A stretch of 64,000 bases of DNA, taken from the NCBI RefSeq assembly GCF_003675325.1, contig NZ_CP033073.1, positions 1,984,001 to 2,048,000 on the forward strand, given 5' to 3'. Every line of letters starts with the position of its first letter. Positions within the stretch are counted from its first letter, which is position 1. The DNA comes from Streptomyces dangxiongensis. Its GTDB lineage: Bacteria; Actinomycetota; Actinomycetes; Streptomycetales; Streptomycetaceae. The position numbers and the translations under genes were made by a program. Positions 37,463 to 46,352 of this stretch are shown piece by piece. Under the pieces are notes generated by a model. It did no database searches. It was not told where the DNA came from and saw only the letters and a list, made by a program, of their open reading frames with translations.

Positions 37463-39007
37463 CTAGTCGAGGTAGTCGCGCAGCACCTGGGAACGGGACG
37501 GGTGTCGCAGCTTGGACATGGTCTTGGACTCGATCTGGCGGATGCGTTCACGCGTCACGCCGTAGACCTTGCCGATCTCGTCGAGGGTCTTGGGCTGACC
37601 GTCGGTGAGACCGAAGCGCATGGAGACGACGCCGGCCTCGCGCTCGGACAGCGTGTCCAGGACGGAGTGCAGCTGCTCCTGGAGGAGCGTGAAGCTGACC
37701 GCGTCGGCCGGGACGACGGCCTCGGAGTCCTCGATGAGGTCACCGAACTCGCTGTCGCCGTCCTCGCCGAGGGGGGTGTGCAGCGAGATGGGCTCGCGGC
37801 CGTACTTCTGGACCTCGATGACCTTCTCCGGGGTCATGTCGAGTTCCTTGGCCAGCTCCTCCGGAGTGGGCTCGCGGCCCAGGTCCTGGAGCATCTGGCG
37901 CTGCACGCGCGCGAGCTTGTTGATGACCTCGACCATGTGCACCGGGATACGGATGGTGCGGGCCTGGTCGGCCATGGCGCGGGTGATCGCCTGACGGATC
38001 CACCAAGTGGCGTAGGTGGAGAACTTGTAGCCCTTGGTGTAGTCGAACTTCTCGACCGCGCGGATCAGACCGAGGTTGCCCTCCTGGATGAGGTCCAGGA
38101 AGAGCATGCCGCGGCCGGTGTAGCGCTTGGCCAGGGAGACCACCAGACGGAGGTTGGCCTCCAGGAGGTGATTCTTGGCGCGGCGGCCGTCCTCGGCGAT
38201 GATCTCCAGCTCGCGCTTGAGCTTCGGGGCGAGCTTGTCGGCGTTGGCCAGCTTGTCCTCGGCGAACAGACCCGCCTCGATGCGCTTGGCCAGCTCGACC
38301 TCCTGCTCGGCGTTGAGCAGGGGGACCTTGCCGATCTGCTTCAGGTAGTCCTTGACGGGGTCGGCCGTGGCGCCGGCCGCGGCGACCTGCTGCGCGGGCG
38401 CGTCGTCCTCGTCCTCGTCGGACAGGACGAAGCCGGCGCTCTCGGTGCCCTCGGGCTCGTCGGCGACCTTGGTGTCCTCGAGGACCTCCTCCTCGAGGAT
38501 CTCGACGTCGTCCTTCTTGGCCGTGGTCTTCTTGGCGGCCGTCTTCTTCGCGACGGCCTTCTTGGCGACCGTCTTCTTCGCGGTCACCTTCTTGGCGGCC
38601 GCGGCCTTCTTGGCGGGTGCGGCTTCCTCGGGGGAATCGGCCTCTGCCGGAGCGGCGGGCGCCGCGGGGGCCGCCGCGGTGGCGGTGGCCTTCCTCGTGG
38701 TCACCGGCTTCGCCGCGACCGTCTTGGTGGCGGTGCGCTTGGCCGGACTCTTCGCTGCGACGCTCTTGCGGGTGCGCTTGGGCTCTGCGGCACTGACCAT
38801 CAGCGTCACACCCTCTTCCTCAAGGATCTGGTTGAGGCTGCGCAGTACGTTCTTCCACTGAGTGGCCGGAATCTGGTCAGCTTCGAAGGCCCGACGCACA
38901 TCGTCGCCGGCGATCTGCCCCTCAGCCTTTCCCCGCTCAATGAGCGCCATGACAGAGACGGACTCGGCGATCTCCGGCGGGAGCGTACGGGATGTGCTGG
39001 CCGACAC
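37463..39007 (-). CDS. hrdB: Principal RNA polymerase sigma factor HrdB
   Basis: A 514-residue sigma-70 group 1 factor. Region 1.1-like N-terminus ([20 protein letters not shown]) is followed by a long low-complexity segment rich in AKK and TAKK repeats (about residues 75-200) typical of Streptomyces HrdB. Then come region 1.2 ([20 protein letters not shown]), region 2 ([14 protein letters not shown] type, read as [20 protein letters not shown]), region 3 and region 4 ([20 protein letters not shown]). The GTG at 39007 with AGAGG upstream gives the established N-terminus. A terminator follows immediately. Confidence 0.98.
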   Translation of the reverse strand: MSASTSRTLPPEIAESVSVMALIERGKAEGQIAGDDVRRAFEADQIPATQWKNVLRSLNQILEEEGVTLMVSAAEPKRTRKSVAAKSPAKRTATKTVAAKPVTTRKATATAAAPAAPAAPAEADSPEEAAPAKKAAAAKKVTAKKTVAKKAVAKKTAAKKTTAKKDDVEILEEEVLEDTKVADEPEGTESAGFVLSDEDEDDAPAQQVAAAGATADPVKDYLKQIGKVPLLNAEQEVELAKRIEAGLFAEDKLANADKLAPKLKRELEIIAEDGRRAKNHLLEANLRLVVSLAKRYTGRGMLFLDLIQEGNLGLIRAVEKFDYTKGYKFSTYATWWIRQAITRAMADQARTIRIPVHMVEVINKLARVQRQMLQDLGREPTPEELAKELDMTPEKVIEVQKYGREPISLHTPLGEDGDSEFGDLIEDSEAVVPADAVSFTLLQEQLHSVLDTLSEREAGVVSMRFGLTDGQPKTLDEIGKVYGVTRERIRQIESKTMSKLRHPSRSQVLRDYLD

Positions 39008-39116
39008 GAACAACCTCTCGGAACGTTGGAAAACGGCTTCCGGCGCCGTCCACTACGGACAGGAGCCGACCACCGGCCTGGGGATCGGCCGACGGCGCGG
39101 GCGGGGGCCGGGAGGA

Positions 39117-39149
39117 TGCACAGCGCCTGTCTACGGCGCCTGTATTCCC
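39117..39149 (-). promoter_or_regulatory. Possible SigR-type promoter of hrdB
   Basis: On the minus strand GGGAAT (39149-39144) resembles the SigR -35 element GGGAAT; the -10 GTT expected 18 bases later is only weakly matched (CGCTGT). hrdB of S. coelicolor is known to have a SigR-dependent second promoter. Confidence 0.3.
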
Positions 39150-39341
39150 TCCGCGGCTGTCACCTCTTAGGTCATCGCGCTGTCTCCGCGAGCGTTACGC
39201 CCAATCTGCGTGGCCCGAGTCACACCCCGTAAGCAGTCAAAAGCGATCAAATATTGAAATAAGTGATAGTTAGTGAAGTTCCGCCGGGCCGCACTCGCGG
39301 CCGTGGCGGCCCGTCGTAGCTCCGGGCCCCGCCACGCTCTC

Positions 39342-39377
39342 GGACCCCGCCGGACTCCAGAAGGTCCGGCAGGGTCC
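39342..39377 (-). terminator. Hairpin terminator after whiH
   Basis: GGACCCCGCCGGACT and AGGTCCGGCAGGGTCC pair over about 15 positions with one G-T pair; the stop of whiH is about 85 bases upstream on the minus strand. Confidence 0.65.
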
Positions 39378-39463
39378 GGCAACGGCCGGCACCCGGGCCT
39401 GGTGCCATCGCGAGCACCACAGGGACGCCGCACACCGGCGACCGCACCGCGTTCGTCGCGGGG

Positions 39464-40351
39464 TCAGTGCTCGCGCGGGGCCGGAACCACGCGCTCCACC
39501 TCCGGGTGGATCGTGAGCAACTGGCGCATGGCCGCCTCCGCCGCCGTACTGTCCCCGGCGCCGAGCGCATCGACGATCCGCGCGTGCTGCGCGAGGGACG
39601 CCTCGTTCGGCCGGTCACACCCGGTGACCGGTCCGCCGGACACCTGGAGGGCCGCCGAGACGATGCCGGAGAGGTGCTCCAGCATGCGGTTGCCGGCGAT
39701 CTGGATGAGCATCGCGTGGAACTCGGTGTCGGCGCGCGAGTAGGTGAGCGCGTCACCCTGAGCCATGGCGTGGCTCATGATCTCGACCATGTCGCACAGG
39801 CGCTGCTGCACCTCCTCGCGGCCGTGCCCGGCGGCGAGGCGGGCGGCGAGCGGCTCGATCGTCCAGCGCAGCTCGCTCAGCTCCCGGCGCTGGTCGTCGC
39901 GCTGGGGCCCGAACGCCCGCCACTCGATGATGTCCGGGTCGAGGAGGTTCCAGTCGCTGACGGGACGCACGCGCGTGCCGACGTTCGGGCGGGCGCTGAC
40001 CAGGCCCTTGGCCTCGAGGACGCGGAGGGACTCGCGGACGACGGTACGGGAGACCTCGAACCGCTGGCCGATCTCCTCGGGCACCAGCGGTCGGTCCGCG
40101 CCCAGGTCGCCGGAGACGATCATCTGGCCGAGCTGCTGGACCAGTTGGCCGTGCAGTCCGCGTCCGCGGCTGCCCCCGGCCCGTCGGCCGACGCGGCCCA
40201 GCTCGGGATCCCCGCCGTCCCAGGTGGGCATGCCGACGCGGTCGGCCATCGGCGCCTCGGAGTAGGGGTAGCGGTCGAATCCGCCCGGGCCGGCCAGACC
40301 AGAGTCTGCGGAGCGGGCGGCGGTCATCATGGTGTGCGCAAGGGTACTCAC
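39464..40351 (-). CDS. whiH: WhiH, GntR-family sporulation regulator
   Basis: A 295-residue FadR/GntR regulator (VSTLAHTMMTAARSADSGLA). The winged helix at about residues 80-145 has LHGQLVQQLGQMIVSGDLGA and RFEVSRTVVRESLRVLEAKG; the FCD effector domain follows (LSELRWTIEPLAARLAAGH, DTEFHAMLIQIAGNRMLEHL). Its position beside hrdB, length and sequence fit WhiH, which is needed for sporulation septation in aerial hyphae. GTG 40351 gives the expected 295 residues. A CCGATAA element upstream matches the sigma-WhiG -10 box. Confidence 0.92.
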   Translation of the reverse strand: MSTLAHTMMTAARSADSGLAGPGGFDRYPYSEAPMADRVGMPTWDGGDPELGRVGRRAGGSRGRGLHGQLVQQLGQMIVSGDLGADRPLVPEEIGQRFEVSRTVVRESLRVLEAKGLVSARPNVGTRVRPVSDWNLLDPDIIEWRAFGPQRDDQRRELSELRWTIEPLAARLAAGHGREEVQQRLCDMVEIMSHAMAQGDALTYSRADTEFHAMLIQIAGNRMLEHLSGIVSAALQVSGGPVTGCDRPNEASLAQHARIVDALGAGDSTAAEAAMRQLLTIHPEVERVVPAPREH

Positions 40352-40443
40352 GGATCTTTTGTCGGCGCTCTCCTCAACTCCCTTGAGGTCTTTGGTGAAA
40401 AGCACACGAAAGGGTGATCGCTCACCCCGTCGCAATTGACGCC

Positions 40444-40450
40444 TTATCGG
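40444..40450 (-). promoter_or_regulatory. Sigma-WhiG -10 element upstream of whiH
   Basis: CCGATAA on the minus strand, 93 bases before the whiH start, matches the core of the sigma-WhiG -10 consensus GCCGATAA. I cannot point to a good TAAA at the -35 position. whiH is a known WhiG target. Confidence 0.6.
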
Positions 40451-40513
40451 AAAGAAATGAGCTTTCTGCGGGGAGTTGTGGGCACAGTGGGGCCAGGAGT
40501 GTACGAGCGGCCG

Positions 40514-43102
40514 TCACCGGAACCTGGTCCGCAGGGTCGTGAACAGGTACGTGCACAGCAGAGTCGTGAGGGACAACGTGAGTGCGCCGCCGACGGGTTG
40601 GGCGACGACGCGCGCGGCGGCGAGCAGATACCGCTCCCCTCCGAAGGGCCACTGCAGCAGGAGGACCTGCCGCATCCGCACCGGGAAGCCCGCCGCCATC
40701 CTGACGGCGGGGTCCCGCATCACCTCGTGCACGACGGGGACGACCAGGACAGGTACGGAGAGTACGGCGGCCAGGCCGGCCGACGCCGACCGGAACACAC
40801 CCGCCGCGAGCACACCGGCCCAGGCGCACCCGGTGACCAGCCCGAACCAACTCACGGTGAGCGAAAGCCAGTCCGTGGGAACTTGTGTCAGCTCCCGTCC
40901 GTAGACGACGTAGAGCACTTCGGCGTCACAGCCCACGGTGAGGAGGGCGAGCAGCGCCGCGGTCGCTCCGGACACGAGCAGTTTCGCGGTCAGCAGGCCC
41001 AGCCGGCGGGGCACGGTGCCGCGGTCCGCCGCCAGGGCGGGGTGGCGGAACTCGTCCCCGAAGGCCAGCGCGCCGAGCAGTCCGGCCGCGAGCGCCGCGG
41101 GTGGCAGCGGCAGTTGCCGCGGCCATGCGGCGAACAGCCTCGCCTGCGGGGGTGTGGCCGAGGCGCGCCAGGAGTACGGCGGTGAGTGCGGACACCAGCA
41201 GCGCAATGCCGCAGGTGAGGAAGCCGGTGCCGATTCCGGCGGCGCGCCGGACCTCGTAGCGCAGGGGGCGCAGGGGGCTGGGGGCGGGGCGGACGGAGAT
41301 GGGGGGCGGGAGGGGGGGCAGGGTGGTGAGCGTGCGCACAGCGTCGGGGCGGGTCGTGCGGCCGGCCTGCGGCTGCCTGGCCCCGGGGAGCCGGGTGCGG
41401 GTGCCGGTGGCGCCCTCCGCGCGTGTGCTGGTGGTGCCGGGCTGCGGTCCGGATGCCGTATCGACCCCGCCGGGGCCGGCGCCGGGCGTGGCCGTCGGAT
41501 CGGCGGACCGGCCGGCGGCGGTTCGCGCGCGAAGCTCGCCGGTCCCCCCGCCGGAGGCTCGCTCGTCATCCGGTGTGCGCCGACACCATGTGCCGCGTCG
41601 TCGGCCGAGGAGGACGCGGCGGCCGGTGACACGCTCGGGTCCGTTGCGTCCGGGCGGGACTCCGTGCGGTCCGGCACGGGCCGATGGTCGAACGCTTCGC
41701 CGGTCACGGATGGTCCGCCGACGGCGGCCCGCGCCCGCTCCGACGCCGGGGAACCGGGCAGCATCGGCGCCTCGTCGGGGGCGCAGAGACGGGCTGCGGC
41801 CCGCTCCGCTTCCGGCGCCGACGGGTCGTCCGCGCTGTGCTCCCGCTGCCCCGACAGGTGGCCGGAGGGTGTCGTGCCCCGGCTTCCCGACGGCAGAGCC
41901 GGCACCGGGGAGCGTCGCACCGACGTGGGCCGGTCACGACGGGGTTCGGCTGCTCCCGGGTCGATCGCCGCGGTGTCCGGCTCCGTCGCCGACTCCGCAC
42001 AGCGTGGCTCGACGGCCGGGGCGTCGGGCACGGCGATGTCCGGCTGCGCGGCGTGCGCAGACGCGACAGGCGACTCGTCCACGGTCGGGCTCGGGTCTTC
42101 CGGAGAGGCCTCGGACGCGTCCGAGGCGGCCTGCTTCGCGTCGGCCCGCTCCTCCGACGGTGCGTCCGGCTCGGTCTGCCCGGACTCGGCGGACGGCATG
42201 CCGTCGCCGCTCCCGGCACCGGCACCCGGCCCCATGTCGCCTACCTCGTCAGCGAGTTGGTGAACGAGGATGCCGTGACGGAACGCGATCTCGCCGACGT
42301 CGGCGGTCGTACTGCCGTACACCGAGAGGCGGTTGCCGCCCTCACGTACGACTTCGAAGGAGCGGCGGGCAGTGCGGGCCTCCTTGGAGAGGAGAGCCGC
42401 GAGACGTGCGGCGTGGGGGGTGCGGACGGCAACGCGCGGGCGCAGCCGGGTACGGGCGAACTCTCGTGCCTCCTGGTCGGCGACGAGTCTGCCGTCGTCG
42501 AGGGTGACGACCCGGTCGGCGGTGCGCGCGGCCTCTTTCGGTTCGGCCGTGGTGAAGAGCACCGTGCCGCCCTGGGCGGCGTGGGCCCGCAGCATGCTGT
42601 GCAGCCACTCGGCCTCGCGGGCGGAGAGGCCGTCGGTGGGTTCGTCCAGGACTAGCGTGTGGGGGTCGGGCAGCAGTGCGCAGGCCAGGCCGAGTCTGCG
42701 GTCCATGCCGCGGGACAGCGTGCCGAGGCGTTCCTCCCGGAGGCTGACGAGGCCGACCACTTCGAGGACCTCGTCCGCTCGCCGTGCGGGGACTCCGGCG
42801 GCCGCGCACAGCATGCGCAGATGGCCGCGTACCGAGCGGGCCGGATGGCCCGGTACGTCTCCGAGGAGCACGCCGACCTCCCGCGACGGATGTGCGATCC
42901 GGTGCAGAGGGCGACCTCTGAAGTAGGTGATGCCGCGCCCGTGCTGGAGTTCGAGCATCAGTTTCAGCGCCGTGGTCTTGCCCGCACCGGCGCCACCGAG
43001 GAGCGCGGTGACGTGCCCGGCGCGCGCCTCGAAGGAAAGGTCGTCAAGGGCGGGCGGGTGCGCCTTGCGGGAGTCGCTGGTCAGTCCGAAGGCCTGGATC
43101 AC
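40514..43102 (-). CDS. ABC transporter fusion: ATPase, long disordered linker, permease
   Basis: An open frame of 862 codons. Residues about 1-220 are an ABC ATPase: Walker A LGGAGAGKTTALKL, a divergent signature LGTLSRGMDRRLGLA, Walker B HTLVLDEPTDGLS and H-loop-like LFTTAEPKEAA. Residues about 280-520 are Ala/Ser/Pro/Glu/Asp-rich linker. The C-terminus (from about 655) is membrane permease (LPPAALAAGLLGALAFGDEF, AKLLVSGATAALLALLTVGC). Codons about 519-651 appear out of frame: another frame there reads VRTLTTLPPLPPPISVRPAP, RPLRYEVRRAAGIGTGF and two helices. A shift near the C6 run at 41544-41549 and an extra base in the G5 run at 41148-41152 would explain this. The GTG at 43102 is close behind TATCTT, so it may be leaderless. 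Confidence 0.75.
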   Translation of the reverse strand: MIQAFGLTSDSRKAHPPALDDLSFEARAGHVTALLGGAGAGKTTALKLMLELQHGRGITYFRGRPLHRIAHPSREVGVLLGDVPGHPARSVRGHLRMLCAAAGVPARRADEVLEVVGLVSLREERLGTLSRGMDRRLGLACALLPDPHTLVLDEPTDGLSAREAEWLHSMLRAHAAQGGTVLFTTAEPKEAARTADRVVTLDDGRLVADQEAREFARTRLRPRVAVRTPHAARLAALLSKEARTARRSFEVVREGGNRLSVYGSTTADVGEIAFRHGILVHQLADEVGDMGPGAGAGSGDGMPSAESGQTEPDAPSEERADAKQAASDASEASPEDPSPTVDESPVASAHAAQPDIAVPDAPAVEPRCAESATEPDTAAIDPGAAEPRRDRPTSVRRSPVPALPSGSRGTTPSGHLSGQREHSADDPSAPEAERAAARLCAPDEAPMLPGSPASERARAAVGGPSVTGEAFDHRPVPDRTESRPDATDPSVSPAAASSSADDAAHGVGAHRMTSEPPAGGPASFAREPPPAGPPIRRPRPAPAPAGSIRHPDRSPAPPAHARRAPPAPAPGSPGPGSRRPAARPAPTLCARSPPCPPSRPPSPSAPPPAPCAPCATRSGAPPESAPASSPAALRCWCPHSPPYSWRASATPPQARLFAAWPRQLPLPPAALAAGLLGALAFGDEFRHPALAADRGTVPRRLGLLTAKLLVSGATAALLALLTVGCDAEVLYVVYGRELTQVPTDWLSLTVSWFGLVTGCAWAGVLAAGVFRSASAGLAAVLSVPVLVVPVVHEVMRDPAVRMAAGFPVRMRQVLLLQWPFGGERYLLAAARVVAQPVGGALTLSLTTLLCTYLFTTLRTRFR

Positions 43103-43262
43103 CTACAGCAAGATAGCGCGAGATGTCCGTTTTTTAGGTATAAGACGCTTTGCGGCAAGCTGCCGTGTGCCCTTAACCCGCCGATGTCCGCCGTTCGATG
43201 CAGCCGTGACTCGGTGCGACGGCTGGTGCGCCGGTCACCCGACGGGCTCGCCGCCCCGCGTC

Positions 43263-44021
43263 TCACACCTCGGGGCGCAGCATCGGCGGGTTGAGCAGCG
43301 TGGCGCCACCGGCCCGGAAGAGCTGGGCGGGCCTGCCGCCCTGCCGGGTGGTCGTACCGCCCGTGGGGACGAGGAAGCCGGGGGTGCCGGTGACCTTGCG
43401 GTGGAAGTTGCGCGGGTCGAGAGCCACGCCCCACACCGCCTCGTACACCCGACGCAGCTCCCCCACGGTGAACTCGGGCGGGCAGAACGCGGTGGCCAGT
43501 GACGAGTACTCGATCTTGGAGCGGGCCCGTTCCACCCCGTCGGCGAGGATCTGGGCGTGGTCGAAGGCGAGTGGTGCCACGGACTCGCCGTCACGGCCGT
43601 GACCCCCCTGCTGGAGCAGTTCGTCGACCGGTGCCCAGCGCGCGTTGCTCGCGTCACCTCCGGCACGCGGTGCGGGCAGGTCGGGCGCGAGCGCGAGATG
43701 CGCCACGCTGACCACGCGCATACGCGGGTCCCGCTCGGGGTCGCCGTAGGTGGCGAGCTGCTCGAGATGGGCGCCGTTGTCCTGCACCGGGACCGAGGGG
43801 TCGTGGGCGCACAGCCCTGTCTCTTCCGCCAGCTCGCGCGCCGCCGCCTGGGACAGGTCCTCATCGGCCCGTACGAAGCCCCCCGGCAGCGCCCAGCGCC
43901 CCTGGAAGGGAGGCTCACCCCTGCGTACCGCCAGCGCGCACAGGGCGTGGCGGCGCACGGTCAGCACGACCAGGTCCACGGTGACAGCGAAAGGCGGAAA
44001 GGCTGACGGGTCGTAGGGCAT
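43263..44021 (-). CDS. NUDIX-domain protein with C-terminal winged helix (NrtR-like)
   Basis: A 252-residue protein. The NUDIX domain (residues about 10-150) has an intact Nudix box, GFVRADEDLSQAAARELAEE followed by TGL. The C-terminus (about 160-225; PPEFTVGELRRVYEAVWGVA, LDPRNFHRKVTGTPGFLVP) matches the winged-helix DNA-binding domain of NrtR regulators of NAD metabolism. Because the Nudix box is intact it could also hydrolyse ADP-ribose-like compounds. ATG 44021 lies 6 bases after TATGAT, suggesting leaderless expression, and an inverted repeat overlaps that promoter. Confidence 0.85.
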   Translation of the reverse strand: MPYDPSAFPPFAVTVDLVVLTVRRHALCALAVRRGEPPFQGRWALPGGFVRADEDLSQAAARELAEETGLCAHDPSVPVQDNGAHLEQLATYGDPERDPRMRVVSVAHLALAPDLPAPRAGGDASNARWAPVDELLQQGGHGRDGESVAPLAFDHAQILADGVERARSKIEYSSLATAFCPPEFTVGELRRVYEAVWGVALDPRNFHRKVTGTPGFLVPTGGTTTRQGGRPAQLFRAGGATLLNPPMLRPEV

Positions 44022-44027
44022 GCCGCG

Positions 44028-44052
44028 ATCATAGTCGTCTTCCTGACGATAA
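44028..44052 (-). promoter_or_regulatory. Putative promoter -10 and inverted repeat of the NUDIX regulator gene
   Basis: The -10 TATGAT (44033-44028) ends 6 bases before the ATG. Overlapping it, TATCGTC-AGGAA-GACGACTA forms a near-perfect inverted repeat that could be an autoregulatory operator. No good -35 box is visible. Confidence 0.4.
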
Positions 44053-44159
44053 ACACTCCCTTCGTCAACCACGACGATGGTGGTTCCGCACGGTTCCGGT
44101 ACGGCTCACAGGGTGGTCCGGATCGTCGGCCGACCGCGTCGCACCAGATCCCGGGGAAG

Positions 44160-46352
44160 TCACGATCCCAATCGGAGTCCGTCCGCGGCCTCCTCCACCA
44201 TGGCGAGTCCCAGTCGGCTGATCCGTACGGCGAAGGGTGCGCCCGCGACACGCAGCCCCGCGAGGCTGAGCTCGCCGAGCGGCGCGCTTCGAAGGGGGCG
44301 CAGGGCGACCGTCCGGGCGGGTACGTCGGGGCGGATACCCGCGAGAGCGGTGAGCACGAGGACCACTGCGGCAGCGGCGGTGGCCGCCGGCCGGCAGGCC
44401 GCGGGATGCGGGAGGGGTGCGCTGCCGGCGGAGCGCTGTTCGCCGGCGAACATCTCGGGCAGCCGGTGGCCGAAGTGTTCCGCCGCTCCGAGCAGTCCTC
44501 TCAGCAGGCCGCCGGCTTCCTTCTCATAGCCGGCCACAGCCAGTCCCGCGACGGCGAGTGCGCTCTCCTGGACCCGCACGGCCCCCGTCCGGTGGCCGAA
44601 CGGGTTGTGTCCCGCCTCCTTGGTGCCGAGTCCCCGAAGTCCCCAGCCCGTGTCCATCGCGGGGGTGCCGAGCAACCGGGCGAGGTGTTCGGTGCGCGCC
44701 TTGTCCAGCAGGCCCGGCGCCGGCCGGCCGGCGCCGAGCAGGCCGGTGTCGAGGAGGTGGACCGTGGTGGCGGCCAGGTGGGGAACGGGCCGGCCGTCGG
44801 CTGCCAGGGCCGCGGCCGGGCGTCCGCCTCCGCGGTCCTCGATCCAGAAATCGGCCCGGAAGGCCGTTCGCAGGTTCTGGGCCCACTGCCGTAACTCCGT
44901 GGCGCCCGGTCTGCCGAAGGCTTCGAGGAGGTCGGCACCGAGCAGGGCTGCGCGGTGCGCGTGGGCCTGGGTCTCGCAACGGGCCGGGCCTGCCGGGTAC
45001 GGGTCGGCGAGGTAGGTTCCGTCGCCGGTGGCGGTCCGCAGCCAGGTCAGGCAGTGTTCCGCCGCGGGCAGCAGTTCCCTCGTCTCCTGCTCGGGGAGCC
45101 CCCAGCGGCGGGCCTCCGCGAGCAGGACGGGGAAAAGCAGGGTCGCTTCCGTTCCCGTGCAGCTCGGCGGGAGGTGCGGGCCCGCGTCGCGTCGCGGGCC
45201 GGGGATCATGCCGGCTCCAGGGCCTGGCCCCGTGAGCTGGGTACGGGCCAGGCTGCGCAGTGTGCCCGCGGCGAGCCGGGTGCCCAGGGGCAGGGCCATG
45301 CGGGCGGCGGCGAGTGCATCGGCCGGGGCCATTCCACAGCGCCAGGGCGCACCTGCCGCGAGGTAGGTGTCGGAGGGGTGTGCGGGATCGCGCAACAGCA
45401 GGGCGTGGAGGTCGGCGATCGCCGTGTGCAGCAGAGGGGCCACCCGGGGGTCGTCGCCTGCCGCCTGCGCGGCGGCGAGGGGGCTGGTCGCGGCCTGGCC
45501 CGCCGGGCGCAGCGTGCCTGCGCCCGCCGGCCGGATCCTCAGCTCCACGGTCACCGTCTCGCCCGGTGGCAGTTCCGCTTCCCAGCGCAGCAGCCCGGCT
45601 GACGCCAGGGCGTCCGAGGGCGGTGGGTCGGCGGTGACGCAGGCGGCGGCGTCTGCGGTGGCCCAGCGCAGGCCCGAGTCGTGCACGGTGGCCGTGAGTT
45701 CGGGTCCTGCCGCGCCGGAGGCGATGGCGCCGAGTTCCGCCAGGTCGGTGCCGAGGGCGACCTCGACAGGCAGGCGCAGTGGACGCAGGCCAACGTTGCG
45801 GAAGGTGATCCGTTCGGTTCCGTCGGCATTGCGTGCCCGTTCGACCACGACGTCCGGGTCGGGGCCCGCAACCGGGGAGACGCGCAACGTGCCCACGAAG
45901 CGGGCAGAGTCGGCACCGGTCATCCTGGCCTGTACCGGCAGCGGTTCACGTCCCGCCACACGGACCTGGCACCGGGAGAGCAGGCGCCTGCCGCCTCGGT
46001 AGAACCCGTCCAGTCCCCGACCGGCGAGCTGTCCCGGCTCACCGGAGATGGCGAGGCCGGGCAGGGCCACGCAGATGAACGCGTCGTGCGTGGGCGGCAG
46101 TCCGGGCACGAAGCGGCTGCCCGGGGCTGTACCTGCGGGTGGAGTCGCGGCGGGTCGGCGGGGTCGGTCCGGGACGGGGGACGGCCGGTCCGGCGAGTCG
46201 GCAAGGGGGGTTGTGGGCGGCCGCAGTGGGCGCCCGATGGGCTCGGGTGCGGCGGGGGCGCCGCCGTGTGTGGGGAACGACCCGTGCCTGCCCCGGTCCT
46301 GATCTTGACCGACGGCGGAGGGCGGAGATGGCTGCGACGGCTGCTGGTGCAT
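44160..46352 (-). CDS. Glycogen-debranching-type (amylo-alpha-1,6-glucosidase-like) protein
   Basis: A 730-residue protein. After a proline-rich N-terminus (about 1-95), a GDE_N-like beta domain begins at DAFICVALPGLAISGEPGQL. The six-hairpin glycosidase domain follows from about residue 300 (DPAHPSDTYLAAGAPWRCGM, ATLLFPVLLAEARRWGLPEQ, DTGWGLRGLGTKEAGHNPFG). This fold occurs in debranching enzymes and related alpha-glycosidases. The chosen start is ATG 46352; the open frame reaches 47000 but its upstream part lacks coding character. Activity on glycogen or trehalose-type glucans is inferred from the family only. Confidence 0.82.
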   Translation of the reverse strand: MHQQPSQPSPPSAVGQDQDRGRHGSFPTHGGAPAAPEPIGRPLRPPTTPLADSPDRPSPVPDRPRRPAATPPAGTAPGSRFVPGLPPTHDAFICVALPGLAISGEPGQLAGRGLDGFYRGGRRLLSRCQVRVAGREPLPVQARMTGADSARFVGTLRVSPVAGPDPDVVVERARNADGTERITFRNVGLRPLRLPVEVALGTDLAELGAIASGAAGPELTATVHDSGLRWATADAAACVTADPPPSDALASAGLLRWEAELPPGETVTVELRIRPAGAGTLRPAGQAATSPLAAAQAAGDDPRVAPLLHTAIADLHALLLRDPAHPSDTYLAAGAPWRCGMAPADALAAARMALPLGTRLAAGTLRSLARTQLTGPGPGAGMIPGPRRDAGPHLPPSCTGTEATLLFPVLLAEARRWGLPEQETRELLPAAEHCLTWLRTATGDGTYLADPYPAGPARCETQAHAHRAALLGADLLEAFGRPGATELRQWAQNLRTAFRADFWIEDRGGGRPAAALAADGRPVPHLAATTVHLLDTGLLGAGRPAPGLLDKARTEHLARLLGTPAMDTGWGLRGLGTKEAGHNPFGHRTGAVRVQESALAVAGLAVAGYEKEAGGLLRGLLGAAEHFGHRLPEMFAGEQRSAGSAPLPHPAACRPAATAAAAVVLVLTALAGIRPDVPARTVALRPLRSAPLGELSLAGLRVAGAPFAVRISRLGLAMVEEAADGLRLGS

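Larger units (their letters stand above)
39008..39463. other. 456-base region between whiH and hrdB
   Basis: Holds the hrdB leader and promoters and the whiH terminator. AT-richer sequence at 39230-39275 is the likely principal promoter area. I see no gene here. Confidence 0.5.
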
